Shown: positions 35,073 to 42,441 of the stretch, one piece after another
Numbering within the stretch: the first letter of the stretch is position 1
How the letters are laid out: every line of letters begins with the position of its first letter
Assembly (NCBI RefSeq): GCF_013407955.1
Contig: NZ_JACCBU010000001.1
Span: 1,674,001-1,738,000 of the forward strand
Direction: 5' to 3'
DNA length: 64,000 nt
Origin: Microlunatus parietis
Lineage (GTDB): Bacteria; Actinomycetota; Actinomycetes; Propionibacteriales; Propionibacteriaceae
Made by a program: the position numbers and the translations under genes
The notes under the pieces: generated by a model
Seen by the model: the letters and a program-made list of their open reading frames with translations, nothing else
The model's database searches: none
What the model was told of the DNA's origin: nothing

Positions 35073-35100
35073 TGTCGATCCCGGGCACCGGTTGTACGTC
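35073..35100 (+). promoter_or_regulatory. Candidate ECF42 promoter for the DUF899 gene
   Basis: TGTCGA (35073-35078) and CGTC (35097-35100) are separated by 18 bases. As I recall the published ECF42 consensus, it has TGTCGA at -35 and CG(A/T)C at -10, so this is a full match. It lies just after the sigma gene and 34 bases before the TTG start of the DUF899 gene. Confidence 0.7.
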
Positions 35101-35134
35101 GGTCGGCTGTCAACACCGAACGAGGAGGACTCCA

Positions 35135-35866
35135 TTGATCACGAACCTGCCGCCGATCGCCGACCGGGCCGCCTACCAGGCCGAGGTGGACCGGCTGCGG
35201 ATCCGGGAGAAGGCGCACACCCACGAGGGTGACGCGATCGCGGCCGCCCGGCGCCGGTTGCCGATGGTCGAGGTCGACCCCGGCATCACGCTGACCGGGC
35301 CGGCCGGGCCGGTGACCCTGCTGGACGCCTTCGAGGGGCGCTGCCAGCTGATCGCGTACTACTTCATGTGGCACCCGGGCCACCCGGCGTCCGGCCAGTG
35401 CGAGGGCTGCACGTTCTACACCACCCAGGTGGGCGAACTGAGCTACCTGCAGTCCCGCGACGCCACGTTCGCGGTGTTCGCCCAGGGACCGTACGAGGAG
35501 AGCGCCCGCTACCACGAGTTCATGGGCTGGCAGATGCCGTGGTACAGCGTGCAGGCCCCCGCCGTCGACCAGCTGCTGGCCGACCGGCAGGCCGGGATGA
35601 TGTACCTGATCTGCTACGTCCGCGACCGCGATCGGGTGTACGAGACGTACTGGACCACCATTCGCGGGGTCGAGGCGATGGACAACAGCTACGCCCTGCT
35701 GGATCTCACCGTGTTCGGCCGGCAGGAGCCGTGGGAGGACTCCCCCGAAGGCTGGCCGCGCGGCTGGTGGGCCGAGGGCGGCGGCAGCAACCTCCGCAGC
35801 AACGGCCGCCCGATCGCGCACTGGTCCCGCCTCGAAGCCGGGCGGTCCGACGACCTCTCCGGCTGA
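35135..35866 (+). CDS. DUF899 family protein (thioredoxin-like fold)
   Basis: A 243-residue protein of the DUF899 family, often described as thioredoxin-fold-like. Family hallmarks are RLPMVEVDPG near residue 44, LIAYYFMWHPGHPASGQCEGCTFYTTQ (Cys pair CEGC about 88-91), and MPWYSVQAP. The terminal third ends with SYALLDLTVFGRQEPWEDSPEGWPRGWW. Function is unknown. TTG at 35135 is well supported by GAGGAGG six bases upstream. It probably belongs to the ECF42 regulon by its upstream promoter. Confidence 0.85.
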   Translation: MITNLPPIADRAAYQAEVDRLRIREKAHTHEGDAIAAARRRLPMVEVDPGITLTGPAGPVTLLDAFEGRCQLIAYYFMWHPGHPASGQCEGCTFYTTQVGELSYLQSRDATFAVFAQGPYEESARYHEFMGWQMPWYSVQAPAVDQLLADRQAGMMYLICYVRDRDRVYETYWTTIRGVEAMDNSYALLDLTVFGRQEPWEDSPEGWPRGWWAEGGGSNLRSNGRPIAHWSRLEAGRSDDLSG

Positions 35867-35884
35867 CTCTCTCCGACTGACCGC

Positions 35885-36340
35885 TCAGGACGGTACGGGA
35901 GCGGTGCGGGCGGCGGCGACCCGCTCGCGCCGCCGGCCGACCAGCAGGTGATCGAGGCTGTACCGTCCCGCTCCGGCCACGGCCAGGCCGAGGCTCAGCA
36001 CGGCGAGCAGGCCGACGAACTCGTACCCGCCGTTGGCCGCGTAGAAGCCGTTCGAGCCGTGGACCAGCACGGCCGCGCCGATCATGGTCGCCGTGTTCGC
36101 GAGCGCGACCAGCGGCGTCAGCAGGCCGAGGATGATCGCCGCGCCGCCGAAGATCTCCAGCGCCGTCACGCCGGGCCCGGCCAGTTCGGCGAACGGGACA
36201 CCCATCTGGCGGAAGCCTGCCGTGGTGCCCTCGATCCCGTTCTGGGCGTACTTCTGCCAGCCGTGCGCGATCATCACGACCCCGAGTCCGATCCGGGCGA
36301 TGAGCAGGCCGAGGTCTGTGCGAGCGGTCCGCTGTGTCAT
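35885..36340 (-). CDS. DoxX family membrane protein
   Basis: A 151-residue inner-membrane protein with four spans: LGLLIARIGLGVVMIAHGWQKY, VTALEIFGGAAIILGLLTPLVALA, and two more. The family includes subunits of quinol oxidases and poorly defined redox proteins; no catalytic residues are diagnostic. The ATG at 36340 has GGAGGAAAC six bases upstream, so the longer frame from 36382 is rejected. A near-perfect 28-bp palindrome overlaps the ribosome binding site region, pointing to repression by a local-type regulator. Confidence 0.88.
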   Translation of the reverse strand: MTQRTARTDLGLLIARIGLGVVMIAHGWQKYAQNGIEGTTAGFRQMGVPFAELAGPGVTALEIFGGAAIILGLLTPLVALANTATMIGAAVLVHGSNGFYAANGGYEFVGLLAVLSLGLAVAGAGRYSLDHLLVGRRRERVAAARTAPVPS

Positions 36341-36349
36341 ACGTTTCCT

Positions 36350-36377
36350 CCAGGTAATTGAAGCTGCAATCACCTGG
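36350..36377. promoter_or_regulatory. 28-bp palindromic operator candidate upstream of doxX gene
   Basis: CCAGGTAATTG (36350-36360) and CAATCACCTGG (36367-36377) form an inverted repeat with 10 of 11 positions matching and a six-base centre (AAGCTG). The ATTG-N6-CAAT core is like MarR or HxlR family sites. No such regulator gene is adjacent, so the protein that binds is unknown. Confidence 0.7.
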
Positions 36378-36437
36378 CCCAACTCACGACCCGCCGGCCC
36401 TGTTCCCCGGGCCCGGGATTCACAGGGTCCGCACAGG

Positions 36438-37703
36438 TCAGCCGGCGAGGAAGGCCTGCATCGCCAACGTCAGCCCGCGCAGGTCGTCCACGCCGGCCAG
36501 TTCCCGCGCCGAGTGCATGGACAGGATCGGCGCGCCGACGTCCACGGTGGTGATCCCGATCCGGGTCGCCGTCAGCGGGCCGATGGTCGACCCGCAGGGC
36601 ACGTCGTTGTTGGAGACGAACTCCTGGCCGGACACGCCGGCGACCCGGCAGGCGGTCCGCCAGACGGCGGCGCCGCGGGCGTCGGTCGCGTAGCGCTGGT
36701 TGGCGTTGATCTTGAGCAGCGGCCCGCGGCCGAGCAGCGGACGGTTCACCGGGTCGTGCCGGCCGGGATAGTTCGGATGGACGGCGTGGCCGGTGTCGGC
36801 GGAGAGGCAGTACGAGTCGGCCAGCGCCCGGTGCCGCTCGTCGGTGCCGGCGCCGAGCGCCGCGGAGATCCGCTCCACGGCGTCGGCCAGCAGCGGCCCG
36901 GCCGCGCCCGACCGCGAGCCACTGCCGATCTCCTCATGATCGAAGGCGGCCAGCATGGTGATCGTGTCGCCCGGCTCGGAGTTGATCAAGGAGGTGATCG
37001 AGGCGTGCACGCTGCTCAGGTTGTCCAGCCGGCTCGCGGCCAGGAACTGATCATGGACACCGAAGATCGCCGGCGCCGCGGTGTCGTAGGCCAGCACGTC
37101 GTAGCCGGCCAGGTCGGCGGTCGCGACCCCGGCCAGCTCGGCCAGATGATCAAGGATCGACCGGCGGTCGCCGCCGACCAGCCAGACCGGCGCCGTGTGC
37201 TGCTGCCGGCCGAGCCGGACCCCCTCCTCGTTGACCGACCGGTCCAGATGGATGGCCAACTGCGGGATCCGCATGATCGGCCCGGTCCGGACCAGCCGCT
37301 CGGTGCCGTCGGCCAGCACCAGCCGCCCGGCCAGGCCGAGTTCGCGGTCGAGCCAGGAGTTCAGCAGCGGGCCGCCGTACACCTCCACGCCGACCTGACC
37401 CCAGCCGTCGTTGGCGAAGTCGGGGTTCGGCTTCAACTTGAACGTCGTGGAGTCGGTGTGCGACCCGATGATCCGGTACGGGCTCGTCGGCCCGGCCGCC
37501 GCCGGCACCCGCCAGGCCAGCAACGCGCCGTCCCGGACCAGGAAGCGCCCACCGGGATCGTTGCGCCACGGCTCGGCCTCCAGCTGCCGGGTGAACCCGG
37601 CCGCCTCCAGCCGCCGCGCCCCCTCCTCGGCCGCATGGAACGAGGACGGGGACGCCGCGATGAAGTCGGCCAGGTCCCGGGCATGATCAACAGCATCGAG
37701 CAT
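36438..37703 (-). CDS. M18 family aminopeptidase
   Basis: A 421-residue cytosolic zinc aminopeptidase of the M18 (aspartyl aminopeptidase) family. Typical stretches are SPSSFHAAEEGARRLEAAGF at the N-terminus, IGSHTDS (first metal His/Asp), FDHEEIGSGSRSGAAGP (Glu pair), DTGHAVHPNYPGRHDP and CGSTIGPLTATRIGITTVDVGAPILSMHSARELAG. ATG at 37703 stands 7 bases after TAGATT (37716-37711), so it is preferred over TTG at 37712. It removes acidic or neutral N-terminal residues from peptides. Confidence 0.93.
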   Translation of the reverse strand: MLDAVDHARDLADFIAASPSSFHAAEEGARRLEAAGFTRQLEAEPWRNDPGGRFLVRDGALLAWRVPAAAGPTSPYRIIGSHTDSTTFKLKPNPDFANDGWGQVGVEVYGGPLLNSWLDRELGLAGRLVLADGTERLVRTGPIMRIPQLAIHLDRSVNEEGVRLGRQQHTAPVWLVGGDRRSILDHLAELAGVATADLAGYDVLAYDTAAPAIFGVHDQFLAASRLDNLSSVHASITSLINSEPGDTITMLAAFDHEEIGSGSRSGAAGPLLADAVERISAALGAGTDERHRALADSYCLSADTGHAVHPNYPGRHDPVNRPLLGRGPLLKINANQRYATDARGAAVWRTACRVAGVSGQEFVSNNDVPCGSTIGPLTATRIGITTVDVGAPILSMHSARELAGVDDLRGLTLAMQAFLAG

Positions 37704-37781
37704 GCCCGCCAATCTAATCGGCGTCCCTGCCGCGCCACGGCCGGGCCCGATCCGGCCCGGGCCCGGCCGGTGCGGCCATGA

Positions 37782-39191
37782 TCATGCTCCCTGCGGGACC
37801 GGAGTCTCGGCCGCGGCCGTACGGACTCCGTCGAGCAGGCCGTCGAGGGCATCCCGGTCGTACAGCCGGCCGCGGCTGATCACGGCCCGGATCGCTTGCG
37901 TGTTGGCGATATCGGCCAACGGGTCGGCGTTCAGCAGGACCAGGTCGGCGACCTTGCCCTCATCGACGCTGCCCTGCCGATGGTCCCGGCCGAGGTAGCG
38001 GGCCGGCTCGATCGTCGCGGTCTGCAGCGCCCGGGCCGGGGTCAGGCCGGCCGCGACGAACAGGCCGAGTTCGTCGTGCAGCGAGAAGCCGGGGAAGACG
38101 TAGCCGGTCATCGTGTCAGTGCCGGCGAGCAGCCGTACCCCGGCCGCTTCGAGGGACGCCACGACCTCGAGCCGCCACTGGAACAGTACCCGGTGCTGGA
38201 AGCCCTCCTCCGGCGTCCGGTGCCCGGAGTAGAAGCCGTCCACGATGTATTCGTAGAAGCTCTTCATCTCGCCCGGCAGGTAGTCGAGCCGCCGGTCCCG
38301 CGGGTCGACCGAGTCCGGCCGCTCCAGCACCCGGTGCAGCACGACGGTCGGGCAGACCGCGGCTCCGGCGGCGGCCAGCCGGTCGAACAGCCTGGCCGCC
38401 CGATGCGCGCTGTGGGTGTTGGCGGCGTCCCACTCGATCCGGCCGACCTGCTGGAACCAGGAGCCGTATTTCGGGCTCCAGTCCGGCTCCACCCGGGCCA
38501 TCGCCGCCTGCAGCGCCTCGAAGCTGCGCGAGGTCTCCGGCCCGAACCGGTGCAGGTGCTCGAAGCTGCGCTGGCCGAGGTCGATCGCAGCCTCCAGCGA
38601 CACCGCGTCCGGCAGGTGGCCGGCGAACGGGATGTCCAGCCGGGCCGCCTCGTCGGCGATCGCCCGCAGCGCGTCCGGCGACAGCCGCGAGTAGACCTTG
38701 ACGAAGTCGGCACCCTCCCCCTTGACCCGGCGCACGGCGGCCCGGGCCTCGTCCTCGGTGCCGACCGCGAGGTACTCCTGCTCGACCGGCGCGTCCTCCC
38801 AGAGCGACGGCCGGCCGTCGACGATCGGGCTGGCGATCACCCAGCGCGGACCGACCAGCTCACCGGAGTCGGACCGCCGGCGCCACTCGTGCAGATAGGG
38901 CGTGCCCCACATCTGGCGCACAGTGGTGACGCCGTTGGCGATCAGCAGCGGCGGGTCGATCCGCTCGTCGCCACTGTCATGCAGGTGCATGTCGGCCAGG
39001 CCGGGGATCAGGTGCCGGCCGGTGCCGTCGACGACCCGAAACCCTTCCGGTACGGGGATCCGGTCGGCCGGGCCGACCCGGTCGATCCGATCACCGGTGA
39101 TCAGCACCGTATGGTCGGGCAGCGACCGGCCGTTGATCACGTCGACCACCGTGACGTGGGTGATCGCCAGGCGCTGGGCAGAGTTGATCAT
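37782..39191 (-). CDS. Amidohydrolase family protein (imidazolonepropionase/prolidase-like)
   Basis: A 469-residue metal-dependent hydrolase with the TIM-barrel amidohydrolase fold. The first metal motif is DMHLHD (HxH, His69 and His71), a Lys in FVKVYSRL may be the carboxylated bridging Lys, His residues lie in AGHLPDA and FEHLHRF, and the final Asp is in AGTDTMTGY. Family members cleave cyclic amides and related bonds; the substrate is unknown. ATG at 39191 overlaps the stop of the upstream GNAT gene by 4 bases and has GGAG upstream, making a two-gene operon. Confidence 0.87.
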   Translation of the reverse strand: MINSAQRLAITHVTVVDVINGRSLPDHTVLITGDRIDRVGPADRIPVPEGFRVVDGTGRHLIPGLADMHLHDSGDERIDPPLLIANGVTTVRQMWGTPYLHEWRRRSDSGELVGPRWVIASPIVDGRPSLWEDAPVEQEYLAVGTEDEARAAVRRVKGEGADFVKVYSRLSPDALRAIADEAARLDIPFAGHLPDAVSLEAAIDLGQRSFEHLHRFGPETSRSFEALQAAMARVEPDWSPKYGSWFQQVGRIEWDAANTHSAHRAARLFDRLAAAGAAVCPTVVLHRVLERPDSVDPRDRRLDYLPGEMKSFYEYIVDGFYSGHRTPEEGFQHRVLFQWRLEVVASLEAAGVRLLAGTDTMTGYVFPGFSLHDELGLFVAAGLTPARALQTATIEPARYLGRDHRQGSVDEGKVADLVLLNADPLADIANTQAIRAVISRGRLYDRDALDGLLDGVRTAAAETPVPQGA

Positions 39192-39778
39192 GGACGTGAC
39201 TCCGTTCGGTTGGTGATCTTGGGCGCGGGTTCGCGCCACAGCGGGAAGAGCTCCGGGCCGTCCGGCAATTGGATCGGCGGTCCGTACGGCCGGAAGCCGT
39301 GCCGGGCATAGAGGGCAGCGTTGCGCGGCGCGGAGGCCTCGAGGTAGGCGGGCAGTCCGGCCGCGTCGCACTCGGCCAGCCCCTCCGCCAGCAGAGCGCC
39401 CCCGTAGCCGCGGCCGCGGTCCTTCGGGCCGACGCCGATCACCCTCAGATAGCGGTGATCAGCATCGCCGGGATAGCGGTCGTCGAGCAACCGGCCGAGC
39501 TCGGCCAGCCGCCCGAGGTGCGGGATCAGCACCGGATCCGGCTGATCCGGCGCCGGCACCTCGTGCTCGGCGGGGCTGCACCAGACCGCGACGGCGCGCA
39601 GCCGGTCCCCGTCCTCGATCGTGCGGAGCCGCCCGTTGCGGAGGAAGGCCGCCAGCACGAGATTCAGGGCCGTCGGCCGGGTCTGCCGGTCCGGGAAGGC
39701 CCAACTCAGCACCGGATCGTCGAGGAAGGCCGCGGACAGCACCCGTACGGCCGAATCGTGGAGCTCGCTCGTTGCCAT
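39188..39778 (-). CDS. GNAT family N-acetyltransferase
   Basis: A 196-residue acetyltransferase. The acetyl-CoA loop is VIGVGPKDRGRGYGGALLAEGLAECDAAGLPAYLEASAPRNAALYARHGF (about 113-162). It belongs to the group related to puromycin acetyltransferase-like proteins. It precedes, and is coupled to, the amidohydrolase gene. TATAGT (39791-39786) lies 7 bases before the ATG and overlaps an operator-like palindrome shared with the divergent TetR gene, so that regulator probably controls this operon. Confidence 0.87.
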   Translation of the reverse strand: MATSELHDSAVRVLSAAFLDDPVLSWAFPDRQTRPTALNLVLAAFLRNGRLRTIEDGDRLRAVAVWCSPAEHEVPAPDQPDPVLIPHLGRLAELGRLLDDRYPGDADHRYLRVIGVGPKDRGRGYGGALLAEGLAECDAAGLPAYLEASAPRNAALYARHGFRPYGPPIQLPDGPELFPLWREPAPKITNRTESRP

Positions 39779-39787
39779 GACACGAAC

Positions 39788-39831
39788 TATACATATGTCT
39801 AATACATGTGTATAAAACGTTTGTCTAAACG
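39788..39831. promoter_or_regulatory. Operator region between GNAT-amidohydrolase operon and TetR gene
   Basis: TATACATATGT (39788-39798) faces ACATGTGTATA (39804-39814), 10 of 11 positions matching around a five-base centre. A second inverted repeat, CGTTT-GTCT-AAACG, follows at 39818-39831. The first overlaps the -10 of the GNAT gene and the second lies just upstream of the TetR -10 (TAAACT, 39837-39842). The block is strikingly AT-rich. The TetR protein encoded at 39849 is the natural candidate to bind. Confidence 0.75.
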
Positions 39832-39848
39832 ATCGCTAAACTGCGACC

Positions 39849-40421
39849 ATGGGCCACAAGGAACAGCTGCTGGAGGGCGCGAAGCGCTGCCTCGCCGAGA
39901 AGGGGTACGCCCGGACCACGGCCCGTGACATCGTCGCCGCCTCCGGCACCAACCTCGCCTCGATCGGCTACCACTACGGCTCGAAGGAGGCCCTGCTCAA
40001 CGCGGCCATGGTGGCCGTGGTCGCCGACTTCACCGACCAGGTGCTGAGCAGCCACCCGCGGCCCGCGGACGCGACGCCGGTGGAGGCGTTCCAGACGTTG
40101 TTCGCCGGCCTGCTGGCCTCCTTCCCGGAGGCTCGCGAGGCACTTAACAGCAGCATCGAGGCCTACAACGGCGCGGCCCACTCCCCCGAACTCCGGGCCC
40201 AATTGGCCGAGGCGCACGAGCTGGCCCGGCGCGGACTCGCCGCCGAGATCCTCGGCGTGCCCGAGGACCAGCTCGAGGAACGGCACGTCCGCACCCTCGG
40301 CTCGCTCATGATGGCGCTCTACCCGGGCGTGATGGTGCAGTTCCTGGTCGACCCGGACCGGGCGCCGTCCGCCGAGGAGCTGGTCGAGGGCCTCCGCACC
40401 CTCTGCCGCAACGCTCCCTGA
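39849..40421 (+). CDS. TetR family regulator
   Basis: A 190-residue repressor. The DNA-binding region is LLEGAKRCLAEKGYARTTARDIVAASGTNLASIGYHYGSKEALLNAAM (about 6-54). The C-terminal domain (TLGSLMMALYPGVMVQFLVDPDRAPSAEELVEGLRTL) resembles TetR_C_6 regulators of drug or catabolic genes. ATG at 39849 is 6 bases after TAAACT, a leaderless start. It is divergent from the GNAT-amidohydrolase operon across an operator-rich intergenic region. Confidence 0.88.
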   Translation: MGHKEQLLEGAKRCLAEKGYARTTARDIVAASGTNLASIGYHYGSKEALLNAAMVAVVADFTDQVLSSHPRPADATPVEAFQTLFAGLLASFPEAREALNSSIEAYNGAAHSPELRAQLAEAHELARRGLAAEILGVPEDQLEERHVRTLGSLMMALYPGVMVQFLVDPDRAPSAEELVEGLRTLCRNAP

Positions 40422-40457
40422 CCAGGGTCCGTAGGTCGGAATTTCAGGCCGTCGACA

Positions 40458-40472
40458 CCGGCACCGTGCCGG
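40458..40472. terminator. Short hairpin between convergent TetR and monooxygenase genes
   Basis: CCGGCAC-C-GTGCCGG is a perfect 7-bp inverted repeat around one base, located in the 89 bp between two convergent genes. With loop opening it gives a five-pair GC stem. It has no T-run. A weak terminator role is possible. Confidence 0.35.
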
Positions 40473-40510
40473 ACGGCGGCACGGTGGCCGCGCTGTTCAC
40501 CTGAACCCGC

Positions 40511-41713
40511 TCAGTACTCCCGCATCGCCATCGCCGCCAGCGCGTTCGCCGGCCCGGGGCGTCGGGCTGCGATCCAGGAACGGAGGCGATGCGGGAGTCG
40601 CGGGTAGAACCGCAGCGCCAGCGCCATGGCACGAACGCCGAGCGGGGTGAGCGGCACCGACTGAGCGACCATGGCCGGAGCGATCCGGCTGCTGCGGCGG
40701 ACGAACTCGCCGATCTCCGCCCGGTACGCGGCGAAGGCTTGATCATGATCATCCGTGCGGCCCAGCTCGCCGGCGAGCACGTAGCCGCCGATCATGGCCA
40801 GCGAGGTACCGCCGCCGACCGCCGGGCCGGGGGCATAGCCGGCATCGCCGACCAGCGCGACCCGGCCCTTGGCCCACTGGTCCAAGGTCACCTGGGTGAT
40901 CGAGTCGACGTAGAGATCGTCGGCGGACTCGAGATGATCAAGAAGCGTCGGCACCTGCCAGCCCGCGGTCGCGAACCGTTCCCGCAGCAGCGCCCGCTGG
41001 GCCTCGGCACCGGCTCGGATCCCGGGCGGCTCCTGCTCGGAGCGCTCCAGGAGCAGCACCCGGGCCTCACCGGTCTGGTGCACCGGGTAGGTCGCGATCA
41101 GCCGGCCCGGAGTGAGATGGAGCAGGGTACGGCCTTGGATGCGGAGCACGTCCGGCATCGAATAGACACCGAGCCAGGCGCCGGTATAGCGGGTCAGCGC
41201 CGACTCCTCACCGAACGCCAGCCTGCGGACGCCTGAATGCAAACCGTCGGCGCCGATCACCAGGTCGAACCGGCGCGGCCGCCCGTGCTCGAACTCCACC
41301 TCGACGCCGTCGGGTTGATCATCAAGTCTCGTGATCATGTCACCGAAGACGAACTCGGCCTCGTTCTCGGCCGTGCGGTAGAGGAGCTGCGTCAGCACCC
41401 CGCGCAGGATCTCCACATGGCGGCCGGAGATCGTACTCGCCACGTCGTCGACCGGGATGTCGAGCAGCGATCCGTCCGGCTTGACCAGGCTGATCAACTC
41501 GTTCCGAGTGCTCTCCGCCTCGATCTCCGGCAGCAGCCCCATCCGCTCGACCACGTCGACCGCCGGCCCGAACAGGTCGACCGCGTGACCCCCGAGCCGG
41601 GCCCGCACCGACGACGTCCGCTCGACCACGGTGACCGCGAATCCCTTCCGGGCAAGCCAGTACGCCATCGTGGCACCCGCGATGCCAGCGCCGGAGATCA
41701 GAACCGATCGCAT
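40511..41713 (-). CDS. FAD-dependent monooxygenase (PHBH/TetX-like fold)
   Basis: A 400-residue flavoprotein. The dinucleotide-binding motif is SVLISGAGIAGATMAYWLARKGFAVTVVER (about 3-32), the DG motif is VIGADGLHSGVRR, and the second FAD motif is VALVGDAGYAPGPAVGGGTSLAM. These three define group A aromatic hydroxylases. Members hydroxylate aromatics or inactivate antibiotics such as tetracycline and rifampicin; the substrate here is unknown. GGGAGG precedes the ATG at 41713. It is divergent from a TetR gene, and an inverted repeat lies just upstream of this start. Confidence 0.92.
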   Translation of the reverse strand: MRSVLISGAGIAGATMAYWLARKGFAVTVVERTSSVRARLGGHAVDLFGPAVDVVERMGLLPEIEAESTRNELISLVKPDGSLLDIPVDDVASTISGRHVEILRGVLTQLLYRTAENEAEFVFGDMITRLDDQPDGVEVEFEHGRPRRFDLVIGADGLHSGVRRLAFGEESALTRYTGAWLGVYSMPDVLRIQGRTLLHLTPGRLIATYPVHQTGEARVLLLERSEQEPPGIRAGAEAQRALLRERFATAGWQVPTLLDHLESADDLYVDSITQVTLDQWAKGRVALVGDAGYAPGPAVGGGTSLAMIGGYVLAGELGRTDDHDQAFAAYRAEIGEFVRRSSRIAPAMVAQSVPLTPLGVRAMALALRFYPRLPHRLRSWIAARRPGPANALAAMAMREY

Positions 41714-41728
41714 CGAAACCTCCCAGGA

Positions 41729-41746
41729 ACTTACCTACCGTTAAGT
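41729..41746. promoter_or_regulatory. TetR-type operator candidate between monooxygenase and TetR genes
   Basis: ACTTA (41729-41733) and TAAGT (41742-41746) form an inverted repeat with an eight-base centre, 16 bp upstream of the monooxygenase ATG. Its length and half-site content suit TetR proteins, and the TetR gene at 41784 diverges from the same region. The arms are short, so the exact site is uncertain. Confidence 0.5.
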
Positions 41747-41783
41747 CAAATCTACCTCATTCCGGGAACCGTAGGATGGCGAC

Positions 41784-42380
41784 GTGGCCAAGGACACCAA
41801 GGCGCGGATCCAGACCGCAGCGCTCGAGCTGATCGCGCGGCAGGGGGTGCAGCGCACCAGCCTGCGCCAGATCGCCGACCAGCTCGGCATCACCAAGCCG
41901 GCCCTCTACTACCACTTCGCCTCTCGGGACGACCTGGTTCGCAGCCTGTTGCAGCCGCTGCTGGACGAGTGCGAGACCATGATCATCGAACTGGAACGGT
42001 CGGGCGGCGACGATCCGCGACGGGTCTTGGAGGAGTGCTTCGACCTGCTCTATCGACACCGGAACGTGATCAACTCGCTGGTCCGGGACCCGACCACGCT
42101 GTCCGAACTCGACCTCGGCAACCGCTTGATCAACTGGCGGCTTCGCGTGATCGCCATGGTCGCCGGACCGAGGCCCAGCCTGGCGGCCCGGGTGCGGGCC
42201 GTCGTCGCGGTCGGCGGCCTGGCCGACTGCACCGTCCTGTTCGACGACCATCCGGTCGAGAAGGTCCGGCCGGCGGCTCTGGAGGCCGCCCTCGCCACGC
42301 TGGACCGGCCCGAGCCCGTCCGCCGGCCCGCTCGACGCCGGGCCCCGACGAGTCCCCGATCGTCGAGCCGATCACGTTGA
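41784..42380 (+). CDS. TetR family regulator
   Basis: A 198-residue repressor with a canonical DNA-binding domain, IQTAALELIARQGVQRTSLRQIADQLGITKPALYYHFASRDDLVRSLLQPL (about 9-58), and a C-terminal domain of the TetR_C_33-like group. The C-terminal 20 residues are rich in Arg, Pro and Ser. GTG at 41784 lies 6 bases after TAGGAT (41772-41777), a leaderless start. It probably represses the divergent FAD monooxygenase gene. Confidence 0.88.
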   Translation: MAKDTKARIQTAALELIARQGVQRTSLRQIADQLGITKPALYYHFASRDDLVRSLLQPLLDECETMIIELERSGGDDPRRVLEECFDLLYRHRNVINSLVRDPTTLSELDLGNRLINWRLRVIAMVAGPRPSLAARVRAVVAVGGLADCTVLFDDHPVEKVRPAALEAALATLDRPEPVRRPARRRAPTSPRSSSRSR

Positions 42381-42441
42381 TCGGGCGCGGCCCGGCGGTG
42401 CCTCCGACGGATTGTCGGTCCCGCCGGGCAGGATCGAAGGC

